From Streptosporangium subroseum (GTDB lineage: Bacteria; Actinomycetota; Actinomycetes; Streptosporangiales; Streptosporangiaceae), in the NCBI RefSeq assembly GCF_900188345.1, contig NZ_FZOD01000014.1, forward strand, positions 1-64,000: DNA of 64,000 nt, in the 5' to 3' direction. Below are positions 40,912 to 48,867 of this stretch, piece by piece. The first letter of the stretch is position 1. Each line of letters starts with the position of its first letter. The translations under genes and the position numbers were made by a program. The notes below the pieces were generated by a model, which made no database searches, was not told the DNA's origin, and saw nothing but the letters and a program-made list of their open reading frames with translations.

Positions 40912-40926
40912 CTTATTGCCACGAAG

Positions 40927-42741
40927 TCACCGATCAGCGGTTGCGTGCTGGGCGGCCAGCCGGATGGGCGCGTTCTGCGCGCCGTAGCCGTCGTAGCCGC
41001 CGATGCGCTGGACGATCTCGAAGAACACGCGCCCGACGGTGACCGTGTAGAGGTGGAGGAACTCGCCGCGGGCGTCACGGTCGTAGAGCAGCCCGAGCTC
41101 CCTGAGCATCCGGTGCCGCTCGGGCCCCAGGTCGTGGCGGGCTTCGAGATCGTCGTAGTAGTTGCCGGGAATCGGCAGCAGCACGCCGCCGAGAGCGTGA
41201 AGTCTGCGGGCCGTGGCGATGATGTCCCGGCTGGCCAGGGCGACGTGCTGCCAGGAGACGTCGGGGTGGGAGGCGTGCGAGCCGACGTAGGCCACGTTGA
41301 GCGCTATGCGCACCGTGCCGTCGGAGTTGGTCATCGCCCTGCTCCGGAGCAGGCCGTAGGGGTCGGCCAGTTCCAGGCTCTCCTGCGGTCGCAGGCCGAG
41401 GACGCTGCGGTAGAAGAGCGAGGCCTCGTCGAAGTGGTGCCACGGCTGGGTGAGCGCCACATGGTCGATGTGGGTGATCTCGCCGGGCGCCGGTTCCACG
41501 GAGGCGCCGGTGAAGTCATCGGTCCAGCTGGTGTGGTCCGGCTGTGCCGTACGGCAGAAGAACAGCGCGGTGCCGTCGGGGGCGGCGACGGAGTCCAGCG
41601 GGGCGTCGTGCGGAGCGCGCCGGCGCGGAAGGGTCGGGGAGAGCAGCGACTGCGCGCGTTTGACCGAACCCGCCGGATCGGGGGTCTCCAGCCCGATCGC
41701 GGCGAGGGACGGATCCTCCGCCGGCTCTCCCGCGTTCAGCAGAATCCTGGCCTGACCCTGCTCCCAGAGCTCGACCGGCTTGCCGCCGTGCACACCCGTA
41801 CGCGCGAGTCCGAGGGCGCGCAGCAACGCGCCGACCTCGTCGCCGCCTGCGACGGCCAGCTCGGCGAAGGCGAATCCGGTGGGGACGACGGGGCGCGGTG
41901 GAACGGGGAGGGCGGCGGCCTGCGGCAGGCGCCTCGCCACGGACTCCTCCAGGGCGATCAGAGACCGCATGGCGTCGACCGCGGTGCGGGCGGTGTCGGC
42001 CTGCCGGAAGACGTCGTTGAACACCTCCAGCGACAGCGGCCCGGAATATCCGGCTCGCAGGACGTGAGCCACCAGACCCGCCAGGTCGAAGCCTCCCTGC
42101 CCGGGAAAGCAGCGGTAGTGGCGGCTCCACTGCAGGACGTCCATCGCGAGGAGCGGGGCGTCGGCGAGCTGCAGGAAAAAGATCTTTTCACCGGGGATCG
42201 CCTCGATGCCACCGGGGTCGGAACCCCGCGACAGGATGTGGAAGCTGTCGAGGCAGACGCCCAGAGATGGATGGTCGGCCATCCGTGCGATCCGCCAGGC
42301 GTGCAGATACTCGTTGACGTGGCGGCCCCAGGCGAGCGCCTCGTAGGCGATCCTGATCCCGTGCTCGGCCGCCCGCTCGGCAAGGAGGCGCAGCTGTTCG
42401 GCGGCGAGCGCGTCGTCGTCGACGGCATCGGGAGAGACGCTGGAGCAGACGAGCAGCCGGGTCGAACCGAGCCGTTCCATCACGTCGAACTTGTGCTCGG
42501 CACGGCGCAGGTTCCGGTCGAGGACGTCGGCGGGGACCGCCTCGAAGTCACGGAACGGCTGGTAGAGATCGATGCTCAGACCGAGGTCCGCAGCCCGTGC
42601 GCGCACCTCCTCGGGAGACAGGGGGCTGGCGAGCAGGTCGTTTTCGAAGATCTCCACGCCGTCGAACCCCGCGCCGGCGATCGCGGTCAGCTTCTCGGCC
42701 AGCGTGCCGCTGAGCGACACCGTGGCGATGGACTTGCGCAT
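40927..42741 (-). CDS. qsuB: 3-dehydroshikimate dehydratase fused to VOC/HPPD-like domain
   Basis: A 604-residue enzyme that converts 3-dehydroshikimate to protocatechuate. The N-terminal half (about 1-280) is an AP-endonuclease-2-type TIM barrel with FDGVEIFENDLLASP, DLYQPFRDFE, LGVCLDSFHIL and a metal-binding Glu in LSLEVFNDVF. The C-terminal half (about 310-600) is a 4-hydroxyphenylpyruvate-dioxygenase-like VOC module with HIDHVALTQ and VFFEIVQRIGGYDGYG. This fused form matches QsuB of actinobacteria. The start at 42741 is fixed by GAGGGAG and the conserved MRKSIATVS. It lies 15 bp after aroE and before the tetR gene, the third step of the quinate/shikimate pathway. Confidence 0.94.
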   Translation of the reverse strand: MRKSIATVSLSGTLAEKLTAIAGAGFDGVEIFENDLLASPLSPEEVRARAADLGLSIDLYQPFRDFEAVPADVLDRNLRRAEHKFDVMERLGSTRLLVCSSVSPDAVDDDALAAEQLRLLAERAAEHGIRIAYEALAWGRHVNEYLHAWRIARMADHPSLGVCLDSFHILSRGSDPGGIEAIPGEKIFFLQLADAPLLAMDVLQWSRHYRCFPGQGGFDLAGLVAHVLRAGYSGPLSLEVFNDVFRQADTARTAVDAMRSLIALEESVARRLPQAAALPVPPRPVVPTGFAFAELAVAGGDEVGALLRALGLARTGVHGGKPVELWEQGQARILLNAGEPAEDPSLAAIGLETPDPAGSVKRAQSLLSPTLPRRRAPHDAPLDSVAAPDGTALFFCRTAQPDHTSWTDDFTGASVEPAPGEITHIDHVALTQPWHHFDEASLFYRSVLGLRPQESLELADPYGLLRSRAMTNSDGTVRIALNVAYVGSHASHPDVSWQHVALASRDIIATARRLHALGGVLLPIPGNYYDDLEARHDLGPERHRMLRELGLLYDRDARGEFLHLYTVTVGRVFFEIVQRIGGYDGYGAQNAPIRLAAQHATADR

Positions 42742-42755
42742 GTCGTTTCTCCCTC

Positions 42756-43610
42756 TCAGGCACTGACGAGATCGGTCAGGTGGGCGAGCATCCGTTCGGC
42801 GTCGGGCTCGCATCCGGTGAAGAGATGGAAGGCGTGGGCGGCCTGGAAGACGACCATGCCCCCGCCGTCAAGGGTCCGGCAGCCAAGCGCCCGCGCGTGG
42901 CGGAGCAGCTCCGTCTCCAGCGGGCGGTAGACCACGTCGGCGACCCAGAGCGCCGGATGGATCAGATCGGAGGGCAGGGGCAGCCCGGGATGCGCGGCCA
43001 TGCCGGTGGGGGTCACGTTGACCAGGCCGTCCGCGCCGGGCAGCAGCCCGGCCAGCTCGGTCGCGGTCGCGGCCCCGGCGCGCCCGGCGCCGAACCGGTC
43101 CGCCAGCTCGGCGGCCAGCGAGACCGCCCGGCCGGGCTGGACATCGACGAGGGTGATCCGGTCGGCGCCGAGGGTCAGCAGCGCGTGCGCCACCGCGGCG
43201 CCCGCGCCACCCGCCCCGAGCTGCACGATCCGGCGCGTGGACGCGTCCGGCAGCCCCCGGGTGAAGGACCGGGCGAATCCCGTCCAGTCGGTGTTGTGCC
43301 CGATGGCGCGGTCCCCGTCGAACACGACGGTGTTGACGGCGCCGAGCATCGCGGCGTCGGGCGAGAGCTCGTCCAGGTGCTTGATGACGGTCTGCTTGCA
43401 CGGATGGGTGATGTTGAGCCCGGTGTAGCCGAGCTGCCGGGCCGCGCGCACGAGATCGCCGGCGGCCTCCGCGTCCAGCCCGAGATCGGCGATGTCGATG
43501 AGGCGGTAAAGATAGCGGAGGCCGTGGAGGTCCGCCTCGCGCTCGTGAAGGGGAGGGCTGAGAGAGGGGCCGACGCCCGCACCGATCAGCCCGACCAGGT
43601 GGGAGGTCAT
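42756..43610 (-). CDS. aroE: Shikimate/quinate dehydrogenase
   Basis: A 284-residue NAD(P)-dependent enzyme with the substrate motif GPSLSPPLHE, the Lys/Asp site NITHPCKQTVIKHLDE, the cofactor loop LGAGGAGAAVAHAL and VNVTPTGMAAHP. In this cluster it should oxidise shikimate or quinate instead of serving biosynthesis; a separate biosynthetic aroE would be expected elsewhere. The ATG at 43610 overlaps the stop of aroQ by 4 bp (ATGA). A longer frame running back through aroQ is a shadow. Followed by the dehydratase. Confidence 0.94.
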   Translation of the reverse strand: MTSHLVGLIGAGVGPSLSPPLHEREADLHGLRYLYRLIDIADLGLDAEAAGDLVRAARQLGYTGLNITHPCKQTVIKHLDELSPDAAMLGAVNTVVFDGDRAIGHNTDWTGFARSFTRGLPDASTRRIVQLGAGGAGAAVAHALLTLGADRITLVDVQPGRAVSLAAELADRFGAGRAGAATATELAGLLPGADGLVNVTPTGMAAHPGLPLPSDLIHPALWVADVVYRPLETELLRHARALGCRTLDGGGMVVFQAAHAFHLFTGCEPDAERMLAHLTDLVSA

Positions 43611-44077
43611 CGGTCCTTCTTCTCCAGCTTCTCCAGCAGGTGGGATAGATGGGTGAGGGCCAGGACGTAGCCGTGCGCTCCGGCGCCGCAGATCAGGGCG
43701 TCCGCGACCTCGGAGACGAACGACGTGCGACGGTACGCCTCGCGGCGGTGGATGTTGGTCAGATGCACCTCGACGATCGGGATGCCCACGGTGGCCAGGG
43801 CGTCGCGCAGGGCGACCGAGGTGTGCGTGTAGCCGGCCGCGTTGATCACGATGCCCGCGGCGTGCTGCCCGGCCTCCTGGACGGCGTCGATGAGCACGCC
43901 TTCGTGGTTGCTCTGCAGGAAGTCGATCGGCAGGTCGTTCCTCTCGCCGAACGCCTGGCACAGAGACTCGATCTCGTCCAGTGTGACGGTGCCGTACAGC
44001 TCCGGCTCGCGTCGGCCGAGCAGGTTGAGGTTGGGTCCGTTGAGAACCAGTACGCGAGCGCCGGGGGCGCGGGACAT
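43607..44077 (-). CDS. aroQ: 3-dehydroquinate dehydratase, type II
   Basis: A 156-residue protein of the type II (dodecameric) class, converting 3-dehydroquinate to 3-dehydroshikimate. Motifs: LVLNGPNLNLLGRREPELYG at the start, the active-site Tyr in LYGTVTLDE, QSNHEGVLIDAV, INAAGYTHTSVAL and the lid residues in EVHLTNIHRREAYR. CAGGAG precedes the ATG. First gene of the catabolic operon; a TATAAA -10 and operator lie just ahead of it. Overlap with aroE shows coupling. Confidence 0.95.
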   Translation of the reverse strand: MSRAPGARVLVLNGPNLNLLGRREPELYGTVTLDEIESLCQAFGERNDLPIDFLQSNHEGVLIDAVQEAGQHAAGIVINAAGYTHTSVALRDALATVGIPIVEVHLTNIHRREAYRRTSFVSEVADALICGAGAHGYVLALTHLSHLLEKLEKKDR

Positions 44078-44090
44078 TGACCACTCCTGA

Positions 44091-44117
44091 ATGTACGAAC
44101 TAGTACGTTACTTTATA
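44091..44117 (-). promoter_or_regulatory. aroQ promoter with operator A
   Basis: TATAAA (minus strand, 44117-44112) is followed by ATGTACGAACTAGTACGTTA (44091-44110 on the plus strand), which should contain the transcription start. A protein bound here would block initiation. The sequence shares ATGTACGAACTAGT with operator C and ACGAACTAG with operator B. No good -35 was found. Confidence 0.65.
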
Positions 44118-44129
44118 GCCAGCGATTCG

Positions 44130-44263
44130 CCCCTGGGAAGAAACTACCCCGCCCGGGTCGCGTCCGATGAGGCGCGACGGCAGAACGCCGGTCGGTCCCT
44201 TGGGAAGAACCGCTCCGCCCGGGTCACGTTCGATGAGGCGTGGCGGCGGGACGCCGGCCGGCC
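44130..44263. repeat. Two 67-bp direct repeats between aroQ and the MBL gene
   Basis: The stretch starting TGGGAAGAA recurs at 44134 and 44201 (period 67). The two copies keep CGCCCGGGTC, CGATGAGGCG and ACGCCGG, with scattered changes. A forward frame would translate it as two 22-residue units (SPLGRNYPARVASDEA type), but no start signal or family match supports a protein. Confidence 0.65.
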
Positions 44264-44310
44264 TCCGATCCGACCGGCGTCATCGCCTCGGATCCGCGCC
44301 GGCGCGGACC

Positions 44311-45114
44311 TTATGCGATCACCGCGACCCGGCCCGCGAGGGAGGCCGAGAGCGGGGGAAAACGGTCGAGCACCTCCGGATCATGGCCGGCGACCACGAG
44401 GTGCGGGCCGTCGGACAACTCCTTGATCCGGTCGAACGCTCCGTACATGCCGGTCATGCTGTGCAGGATCGCGAAGGGCCGGTCGTCCTCGATGTTCTCG
44501 TAGAAGTGGCTCGCGTCCGAGGCCAGCACCACATGCCCCTGCGCCGTCCGCACCCGGACCACCTGCATGCCCGCGGTGTGCCCGCCGACCAGATGGACGC
44601 TCAACCCCGGGACGACGGACGCGTCCCCGTCGACGAGCCGTACCCGGCCCTCCTGCTGGGCGGTCCGCAGGTGTGCCAGGTCGCTCTCGGAGGCCAGCCA
44701 CCGCTCCCTGGCGATGCGCTCCGCCCACGGCCCGGTCCAGTAGTCGAGTTCGGACCGCTGGAGCACGTAACGTGCGGCCTCGAACTCGCGGGCCGTGCCG
44801 GTGTGGTCGTAGTGCAGGTGGGTCAGGACGACATGGTCGACGGACTCCGCGGCCACTCCCATCTCGGCCAGCGTCTGGGAAGGGGAGGCGAGATACTCCA
44901 GGTCCGCGACGCCGGCGGCCCGGTCGGGATGGATCCCGGCGTCGACGAGGACCGTGTGGTTCGCGGAGACCGCCAGCCAGACGTAGTAGGCCGTCGGATG
45001 CGGCTCGTCCCACCGGGCGTCGTAGCCGTGGAAGTGCTGGCCACGCCGCCCGTCTCGCCGCGCGTAGAGGATCGCGTAGACGCGGAACTCGTCATCTGCC
45101 CCGATGCTGCTCAC
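44311..45114 (-). CDS. MBL-fold hydrolase, AHL-lactonase-like
   Basis: A 267-residue metallo-beta-lactamase-fold protein with the binuclear zinc motif HLHYDHTG (residues about 105-112), HTAGMQ, the bridging Asp in LASDASHF and the last His in VAGHDPEV. This set is close to the N-acyl-homoserine lactonase group. Here it lies between the transporter and aroQ on the same strand, so the substrate could be a lactone in quinate/shikimate use, not a quorum signal. The start is GTG at 45114 with GGAG 6 bases upstream. Confidence 0.88.
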   Translation of the reverse strand: MSSIGADDEFRVYAILYARRDGRRGQHFHGYDARWDEPHPTAYYVWLAVSANHTVLVDAGIHPDRAAGVADLEYLASPSQTLAEMGVAAESVDHVVLTHLHYDHTGTAREFEAARYVLQRSELDYWTGPWAERIARERWLASESDLAHLRTAQQEGRVRLVDGDASVVPGLSVHLVGGHTAGMQVVRVRTAQGHVVLASDASHFYENIEDDRPFAILHSMTGMYGAFDRIKELSDGPHLVVAGHDPEVLDRFPPLSASLAGRVAVIA

Positions 45115-45169
45115 ATCAATCTCCGGTCGTCAGGCCCCGCTCGTCGGACGGCGGTGTCAGGCTCCGTCG

Positions 45170-46531
45170 TCAGGCGGAGGCCGCCGCAGGCTCCGAGGAG
45201 ATCCTTCCCGGCTTCACGCCGAGATCCTCGGTGGGAACCTTGTAGGTTTCGCGCCCGGTCGCCACCGCGGCCACGTTGATCAGGCACAAAACCGCGATGA
45301 AGATCGAGACGCCGAGCCAGCTGTCCTCACCCGTTCCGGCGATCGCGGTCGCGATCGTGGGGGCGAACCCGGCGATCGCGAAGCCGATCTGGGTGCCGAT
45401 CGCCATACCGGAGAGGCGGACCCGGGTGCTGAACATCTCGCCGTAGAAGGAAGGCCACACCCCGCTGGTCGCGCTGTGCACGACGCCGAACATGAGGATC
45501 CCGACCAGGAAGATCAGGACGTAGTCGCCGACCGCGATCGACCCCAGGTAGGCGAACATCAGCACGGCGCAGCCCAGGGAGCCGCCGATGAACACCGGCT
45601 TGCGCCCGATCCTGTCCGACAACCTTCCCCACAGCGGGATCGTGATCACGGCCGCGACGTTGGCGAGGACGCCGACCCACAGCATGGGCGAACGTTCCAG
45701 CCCGATCGTGTTGACCGCGTAGGACAGGGCGTGGACCGTGAAGATCGTACTGACGGAGGCGATCACCGCGGCCACGACCACGCGCAGGACATCGACCTTG
45801 TGCGTCCGGAACAGCGCGGCCAGGGGCAGCTTGGCGACGCGGTTGGTCGCGACCTCCTGCTCGAACGCCGGGGTCTCCTCGAGTGTGCGGCGGATGATGA
45901 GCCCGACCGCGGCGACGATGATGCTGAGCCAGAACGGCACCCGCCAGCCCCAGGACAGCAGCTGCTCCTCGGGGAGGGCGGCGATGGGCAGGAAGATCGC
46001 GGTCGCGATGATCTGACCGGCCTGGGTGCCGTTGAGGGTGAAGCTCGTGTAGTACGCGCGACGGTTCGGCGGAGCGTGCTCAAGCGTCATGGAGTTCGCG
46101 CCGGCCTGCTCGCCGGCCACCGAGAAGCCCTGCATCAGCCGGAGAACGACCAGAAGCACCGGCGCGAGCACCCCGACCTGGTCGTAGGTGGGCAGGCAGC
46201 CGACGAGGAAGGTCGAGATCCCCATCAGCACCAGGGTGAAGACCAGGACCTTCTTGCGGCCGAATCTGTCGCCGACATGCCCGAGGACAAAAGCACCGAC
46301 CGGGCGAGCGAGGTAGCCGACGCCGAACGTCGCCAGAGCCAGGAGGGTCCCGGTGGCGGGGGAGGACGAGGGGAAGAAGATCTTGCTGAAGACCAGGGCC
46401 GCGGCGGTGCCGTAGATGAAGAAGTCGTAGTACTCCAGCGCACTCCCGATCCAGGCGGCGAGCGCCGCCTTCCGGGGCTTGCCCTGCGCGATGGGAGCGG
46501 CCGCGCCGGAGCCGGCTGGGTCTGTGGTCAA
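45170..46531 (-). CDS. MHS-family metabolite:H+ symporter, shikimate/quinate type
   Basis: A 453-residue carrier with 12 membrane segments. N-terminal ALAAWIGSALEYYDFFIYG is the hallmark of the MHS group (ShiA, ProP, KgtP). Motif A occurs as GHVGDRFGRKK and again as GRLSDRIGRKP; GFSVAGEQAGANSM is the acidic motif of segment 5. It begins with TTG at 46531 behind GAGGAGA. It is followed after 55 bp by the MBL gene and then the aro genes, so it is the likely uptake system for quinate or shikimate. Confidence 0.92.
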   Translation of the reverse strand: MTTDPAGSGAAAPIAQGKPRKAALAAWIGSALEYYDFFIYGTAAALVFSKIFFPSSSPATGTLLALATFGVGYLARPVGAFVLGHVGDRFGRKKVLVFTLVLMGISTFLVGCLPTYDQVGVLAPVLLVVLRLMQGFSVAGEQAGANSMTLEHAPPNRRAYYTSFTLNGTQAGQIIATAIFLPIAALPEEQLLSWGWRVPFWLSIIVAAVGLIIRRTLEETPAFEQEVATNRVAKLPLAALFRTHKVDVLRVVVAAVIASVSTIFTVHALSYAVNTIGLERSPMLWVGVLANVAAVITIPLWGRLSDRIGRKPVFIGGSLGCAVLMFAYLGSIAVGDYVLIFLVGILMFGVVHSATSGVWPSFYGEMFSTRVRLSGMAIGTQIGFAIAGFAPTIATAIAGTGEDSWLGVSIFIAVLCLINVAAVATGRETYKVPTEDLGVKPGRISSEPAAASA

Positions 46532-46745
46532 GGTGGTTCTCCTCTGCGAATGCTCCGATGCGTCGACGGCGAGACGATCGGTGCCGGGGGGCGGACGCCC
46601 GCTTGATGTCGTGGCGGGGGCATGACCAGGTCAAGCCTCCACGGACCGGGTGCGGGGGGCGACGGGGGGTGCCGTTCGATCGCTCGGCCGCGAGGCTCTC
46701 CCGCGTGAGCGGATTCGTCAGACGGACCTGCGACAGTGAGGGACG

Positions 46746-46757
46746 AACTAGATAGTT
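46746..46757. promoter_or_regulatory. Operator B, AACTA-GA-TAGTT
   Basis: This perfect 5-2-5 dyad is preceded by ACG as in sites A and C (ACGAACTAG). It lies 215 bases before the carrier's TTG start and is probably bound by the cluster's TetR protein. Confidence 0.6.
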
Positions 46758-46881
46758 AACTATGAGGACGGCGAATCTCGCGATGGAGGTCGCCACCTGT
46801 CCGGCGTCGCACCCTGCGTTCGCGATCGCAGCATGCCGGCTGCCGGGTGGCTCCTCCATCAGAGCTCGTGCGGTAGAAACT

Positions 46882-46900
46882 AACTCACTAGTTCGTACAT
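46882..46900. promoter_or_regulatory. Operator C
   Basis: The reverse strand reads ATGTACGAACTAGTGAGTT, which shares 14 consecutive bases (ATGTACGAACTAGT) with operator A at aroQ. Its distance from B (136 bp) would allow looping between the two. Confidence 0.6.
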
Positions 46901-46963
46901 TACAAGGGTGTTTCCTCGCCGTAACCACAAGATCTTTTTCGGCGCGATTCGCTGTCCGGCCGG

Positions 46964-47779
46964 CTATCGATCGGATGAGACCTGATTGCCGATCATCTGC
47001 AGCAGCGCGGTGTGCGTCTCCTGGTCGGCGGCCACGACAAGCCCGCCCGCACCGGTGTGCGGCGGTTGGCCGTGGAGGCCGGTCACCACGCATCCGGCGG
47101 CTTGGCACAGCGCGATTCCGCCGGCGAAGTGCACGCTGTCACGAAGGTGACCGTCGGTGACATATGCGGCTCTGCGGCCGGCGGCAACCCAGGCCACTGC
47201 CAGGGTGGTGGAGACGACCCGCGGCTGGAACCGCTCGGCGAACTCGGCGTCGGCGAGAAGGCGGACCGCCCGGAAGCCCGGTCCGTTCGGGAACGGTGGG
47301 TCGAGGTTGACATCCACCAGCCGCGAATCGGACGACGGCGTGAGTTTCTCATCCACGCCGCCGGCGCGGACGTGGGCGCGTTCGCCGTCCGTCCAGAACA
47401 CCTCTTCGGCGAACGGGTCGGCCGATGCCGCCACGGTGATGTCAGACCCCACGCGCAGGGCGACGTTCACCGCGACCAGCATGTTCCGTACGGCGTAGTT
47501 CAGCGTGCCGCACAGAGGATCGACCAGCCACATGCGCTCCGTGTCATCCGCGCCCGTTCGCCCGCTCTCCTCTCCGGTCACGGCGTCACCTGGCCGTGCG
47601 GTTCGAAGGAGGTCGAGGATGACCCTCTCCGCTTCGAGATCGGCGGCCGTGGCGAAGTCACCGGCGGACTTCTCGAACCGCGTCAGCTGTGTCCCGTACA
47701 TGCCGCGAACCACGGCTGCTCCCGCCTGCGCCGCGGCCACGGCCAGCTCCGCATCGGTTCTCGCGTCCATGATCGGCAT
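46964..47779 (-). CDS. Inositol-monophosphatase-family protein, metal ligands altered
   Basis: A 271-residue protein of the IMPase/FBPase/CysQ superfamily, with GEESG (residues about 68-72) and the second motif WLVDPLCGTLNYAV. The second Asp of the usual DPxDGT, a metal ligand, is Cys here. The third motif (WDxAAG) appears as VHFAGG, so its Asp is His. Two of the metal-site residues are therefore missing, and normal Mg-dependent phosphatase action is doubtful. The start ATG at 47779 has no Shine-Dalgarno; TATCCT ends 6 bases upstream, pointing to a leaderless message. Not obviously linked to neighbours. Confidence 0.85.
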   Translation of the reverse strand: MPIMDARTDAELAVAAAQAGAAVVRGMYGTQLTRFEKSAGDFATAADLEAERVILDLLRTARPGDAVTGEESGRTGADDTERMWLVDPLCGTLNYAVRNMLVAVNVALRVGSDITVAASADPFAEEVFWTDGERAHVRAGGVDEKLTPSSDSRLVDVNLDPPFPNGPGFRAVRLLADAEFAERFQPRVVSTTLAVAWVAAGRRAAYVTDGHLRDSVHFAGGIALCQAAGCVVTGLHGQPPHTGAGGLVVAADQETHTALLQMIGNQVSSDR

Positions 47780-47785
47780 GCGTGC

Positions 47786-47791
47786 AGGATA
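47786..47791 (-). promoter_or_regulatory. -10 box of the IMPase-like gene
   Basis: TATCCT on the minus strand ends 6 bases before the ATG, the spacing of a leaderless transcript. No strong -35 is visible upstream (TTCGCT at about 17 bp). Confidence 0.4.
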
Positions 47792-47974
47792 ACTCGGCCG
47801 TTCTCGGGAGCGAACCCGCGCCCGCTGAAACGGACACCGTCCGGGCGCAGCGCGGGAGGCCTCACCGCCCCTCCCAGGGCCTGAGCGCGCGACCTGATTC
47901 CCTGCCAGACGGTTTCTCGGACCAGCTCAGGGGATATTTCGATCAGCTGTGCCCGAGTGGAGGTGCCCCGATAC

Positions 47975-48730
47975 ATGCGCGTCGATTCACGCCGGAAGCC
48001 TCGCGCGGTCCGCATGCTCGCCATACAGAACGCCGCCGGCAGCGGCCCTGCCCGATTCGGCGAGTGGTGGGGCGAGTCGGGTCTGGAGGTGGACCTGGTG
48101 GCCGCCTTCGCCGGGGCGCCCGTCCCTGAGAGGCTTGAGCACGACGCGATCGTCGTGCTCGGCGGCGGTCTTCGGCTCGATGACGACAAACGTGCGCCGT
48201 GGTTGACGCCGGTCATGAGGCTGATGAAACAGGCGATCGAGAACCAGGTGCCTTCGCTCGGCATCTGCCTCGGCGGCCAGATGCTCGCCAAGGTGGCCGG
48301 CGGCGCGTTGGCAGGTGAGGTGCGGGAGCAGGGCAGCACCGCGATCCACTTGAGGCCGGCGGCGGATGAGGATCCGTTGTTTCACGCCCTGCCCGAGGTC
48401 GTTCACGCGATCCAGCACCACAAACACTCGATCACCCGGCTGCCTCCGGGGGCGGTCTGGCTGGCTGAGACGGAACAGTGCCCTTACCAGGCTTTTCGCG
48501 TCGGGCCACGATCATGGGGGCTGCAGTTTCATCCCGAGATCGGCCCCGATCGCATCCGGCGGTGGAACGCCGAGCCTCTGTGCGCGCTGGGAATCGATCC
48601 CGCCGAGTTGTATGCCCGGGCGGTCTGCGACGAGCCGGCTTCCACGTCGGTCTGGCGGAAGGTAGCCCTGCGCTTTGGTGCTCTCGCGCGCCGGCACACC
48701 GCCGCTCATGAATGGGGCCGGACACGGTAA
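47975..48730 (+). CDS. Class I glutamine amidotransferase-like protein
   Basis: A 251-residue protein of the GATase_1 fold, not fused to a synthetase. The nucleophile Cys is in LGICLGGQMLAK (near residue 93) and the His/Glu pair in GLQFHPEIGPD, so the triad is intact. The family includes GMP-synthase-like hydrolases of gamma-glutamyl compounds. ATG 47975 is preferred, with GGAGGTG 12 bases upstream; GTG 47957 or ATG 48014 are alternatives. It is followed by a strong hairpin and converges with the small basic protein gene. Confidence 0.88.
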   Translation: MRVDSRRKPRAVRMLAIQNAAGSGPARFGEWWGESGLEVDLVAAFAGAPVPERLEHDAIVVLGGGLRLDDDKRAPWLTPVMRLMKQAIENQVPSLGICLGGQMLAKVAGGALAGEVREQGSTAIHLRPAADEDPLFHALPEVVHAIQHHKHSITRLPPGAVWLAETEQCPYQAFRVGPRSWGLQFHPEIGPDRIRRWNAEPLCALGIDPAELYARAVCDEPASTSVWRKVALRFGALARRHTAAHEWGRTR

Positions 48731-48777
48731 GCGCGGCGCTGCCTTCGGGCCGACAGCCCTGCCGAGCGCTTCACCTC

Positions 48778-48817
48778 GGCCGTCATCCCCGCCGCTCGAC
48801 CGGCGGGGATGACGGCC
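48778..48817. terminator. Strong bidirectional terminator
   Basis: The 17-bp arms 48778-48794 and 48801-48817 (core CCGTCATCCCCGCCG) are perfectly complementary, with a 6-base loop. It lies between the ends of the amidotransferase and small basic protein genes, which face each other, so it can end both messages. Confidence 0.8.
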
Positions 48818-48867
48818 TGTTCGTACGACCGGTGGCGGGCGCACAGGAGTCCACACCGTCGGATGCT

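Larger units (their letters stand above)
46532..46963. promoter_or_regulatory. Control region of the MHS carrier with operators B and C
   Basis: This 432-bp gap has no convincing gene. Operator B (AACTAGATAGTT, 46746-46757, perfect AACTA-GA-TAGTT dyad) and operator C (AACTCACTAGTT, 46882-46893, followed by CGTACAT) lie in it. On the minus strand C reads ATGTACGAACTAGTGAGTTA, almost the same as operator A. The end nearest the carrier (46532-46700) shows nothing recognisable. Confidence 0.7.

Noticed and set aside
42756-44084. Single 442-residue fusion of aroQ-region and aroE
   Set aside because: The part over aroQ is out of the aroQ frame; two overlapping genes (ATGA) explain the data.
44091-44426. 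Forward frame containing the 67-bp repeats and operator A
   Set aside because: It starts inside the operator and ends within the MBL gene; no ribosome site or family.
45104-46606. 500-codon open frame antisense to the MHS carrier
   Set aside because: It is Asp/Gly/Arg-rich and mirrors the membrane protein; the carrier has clear family motifs.
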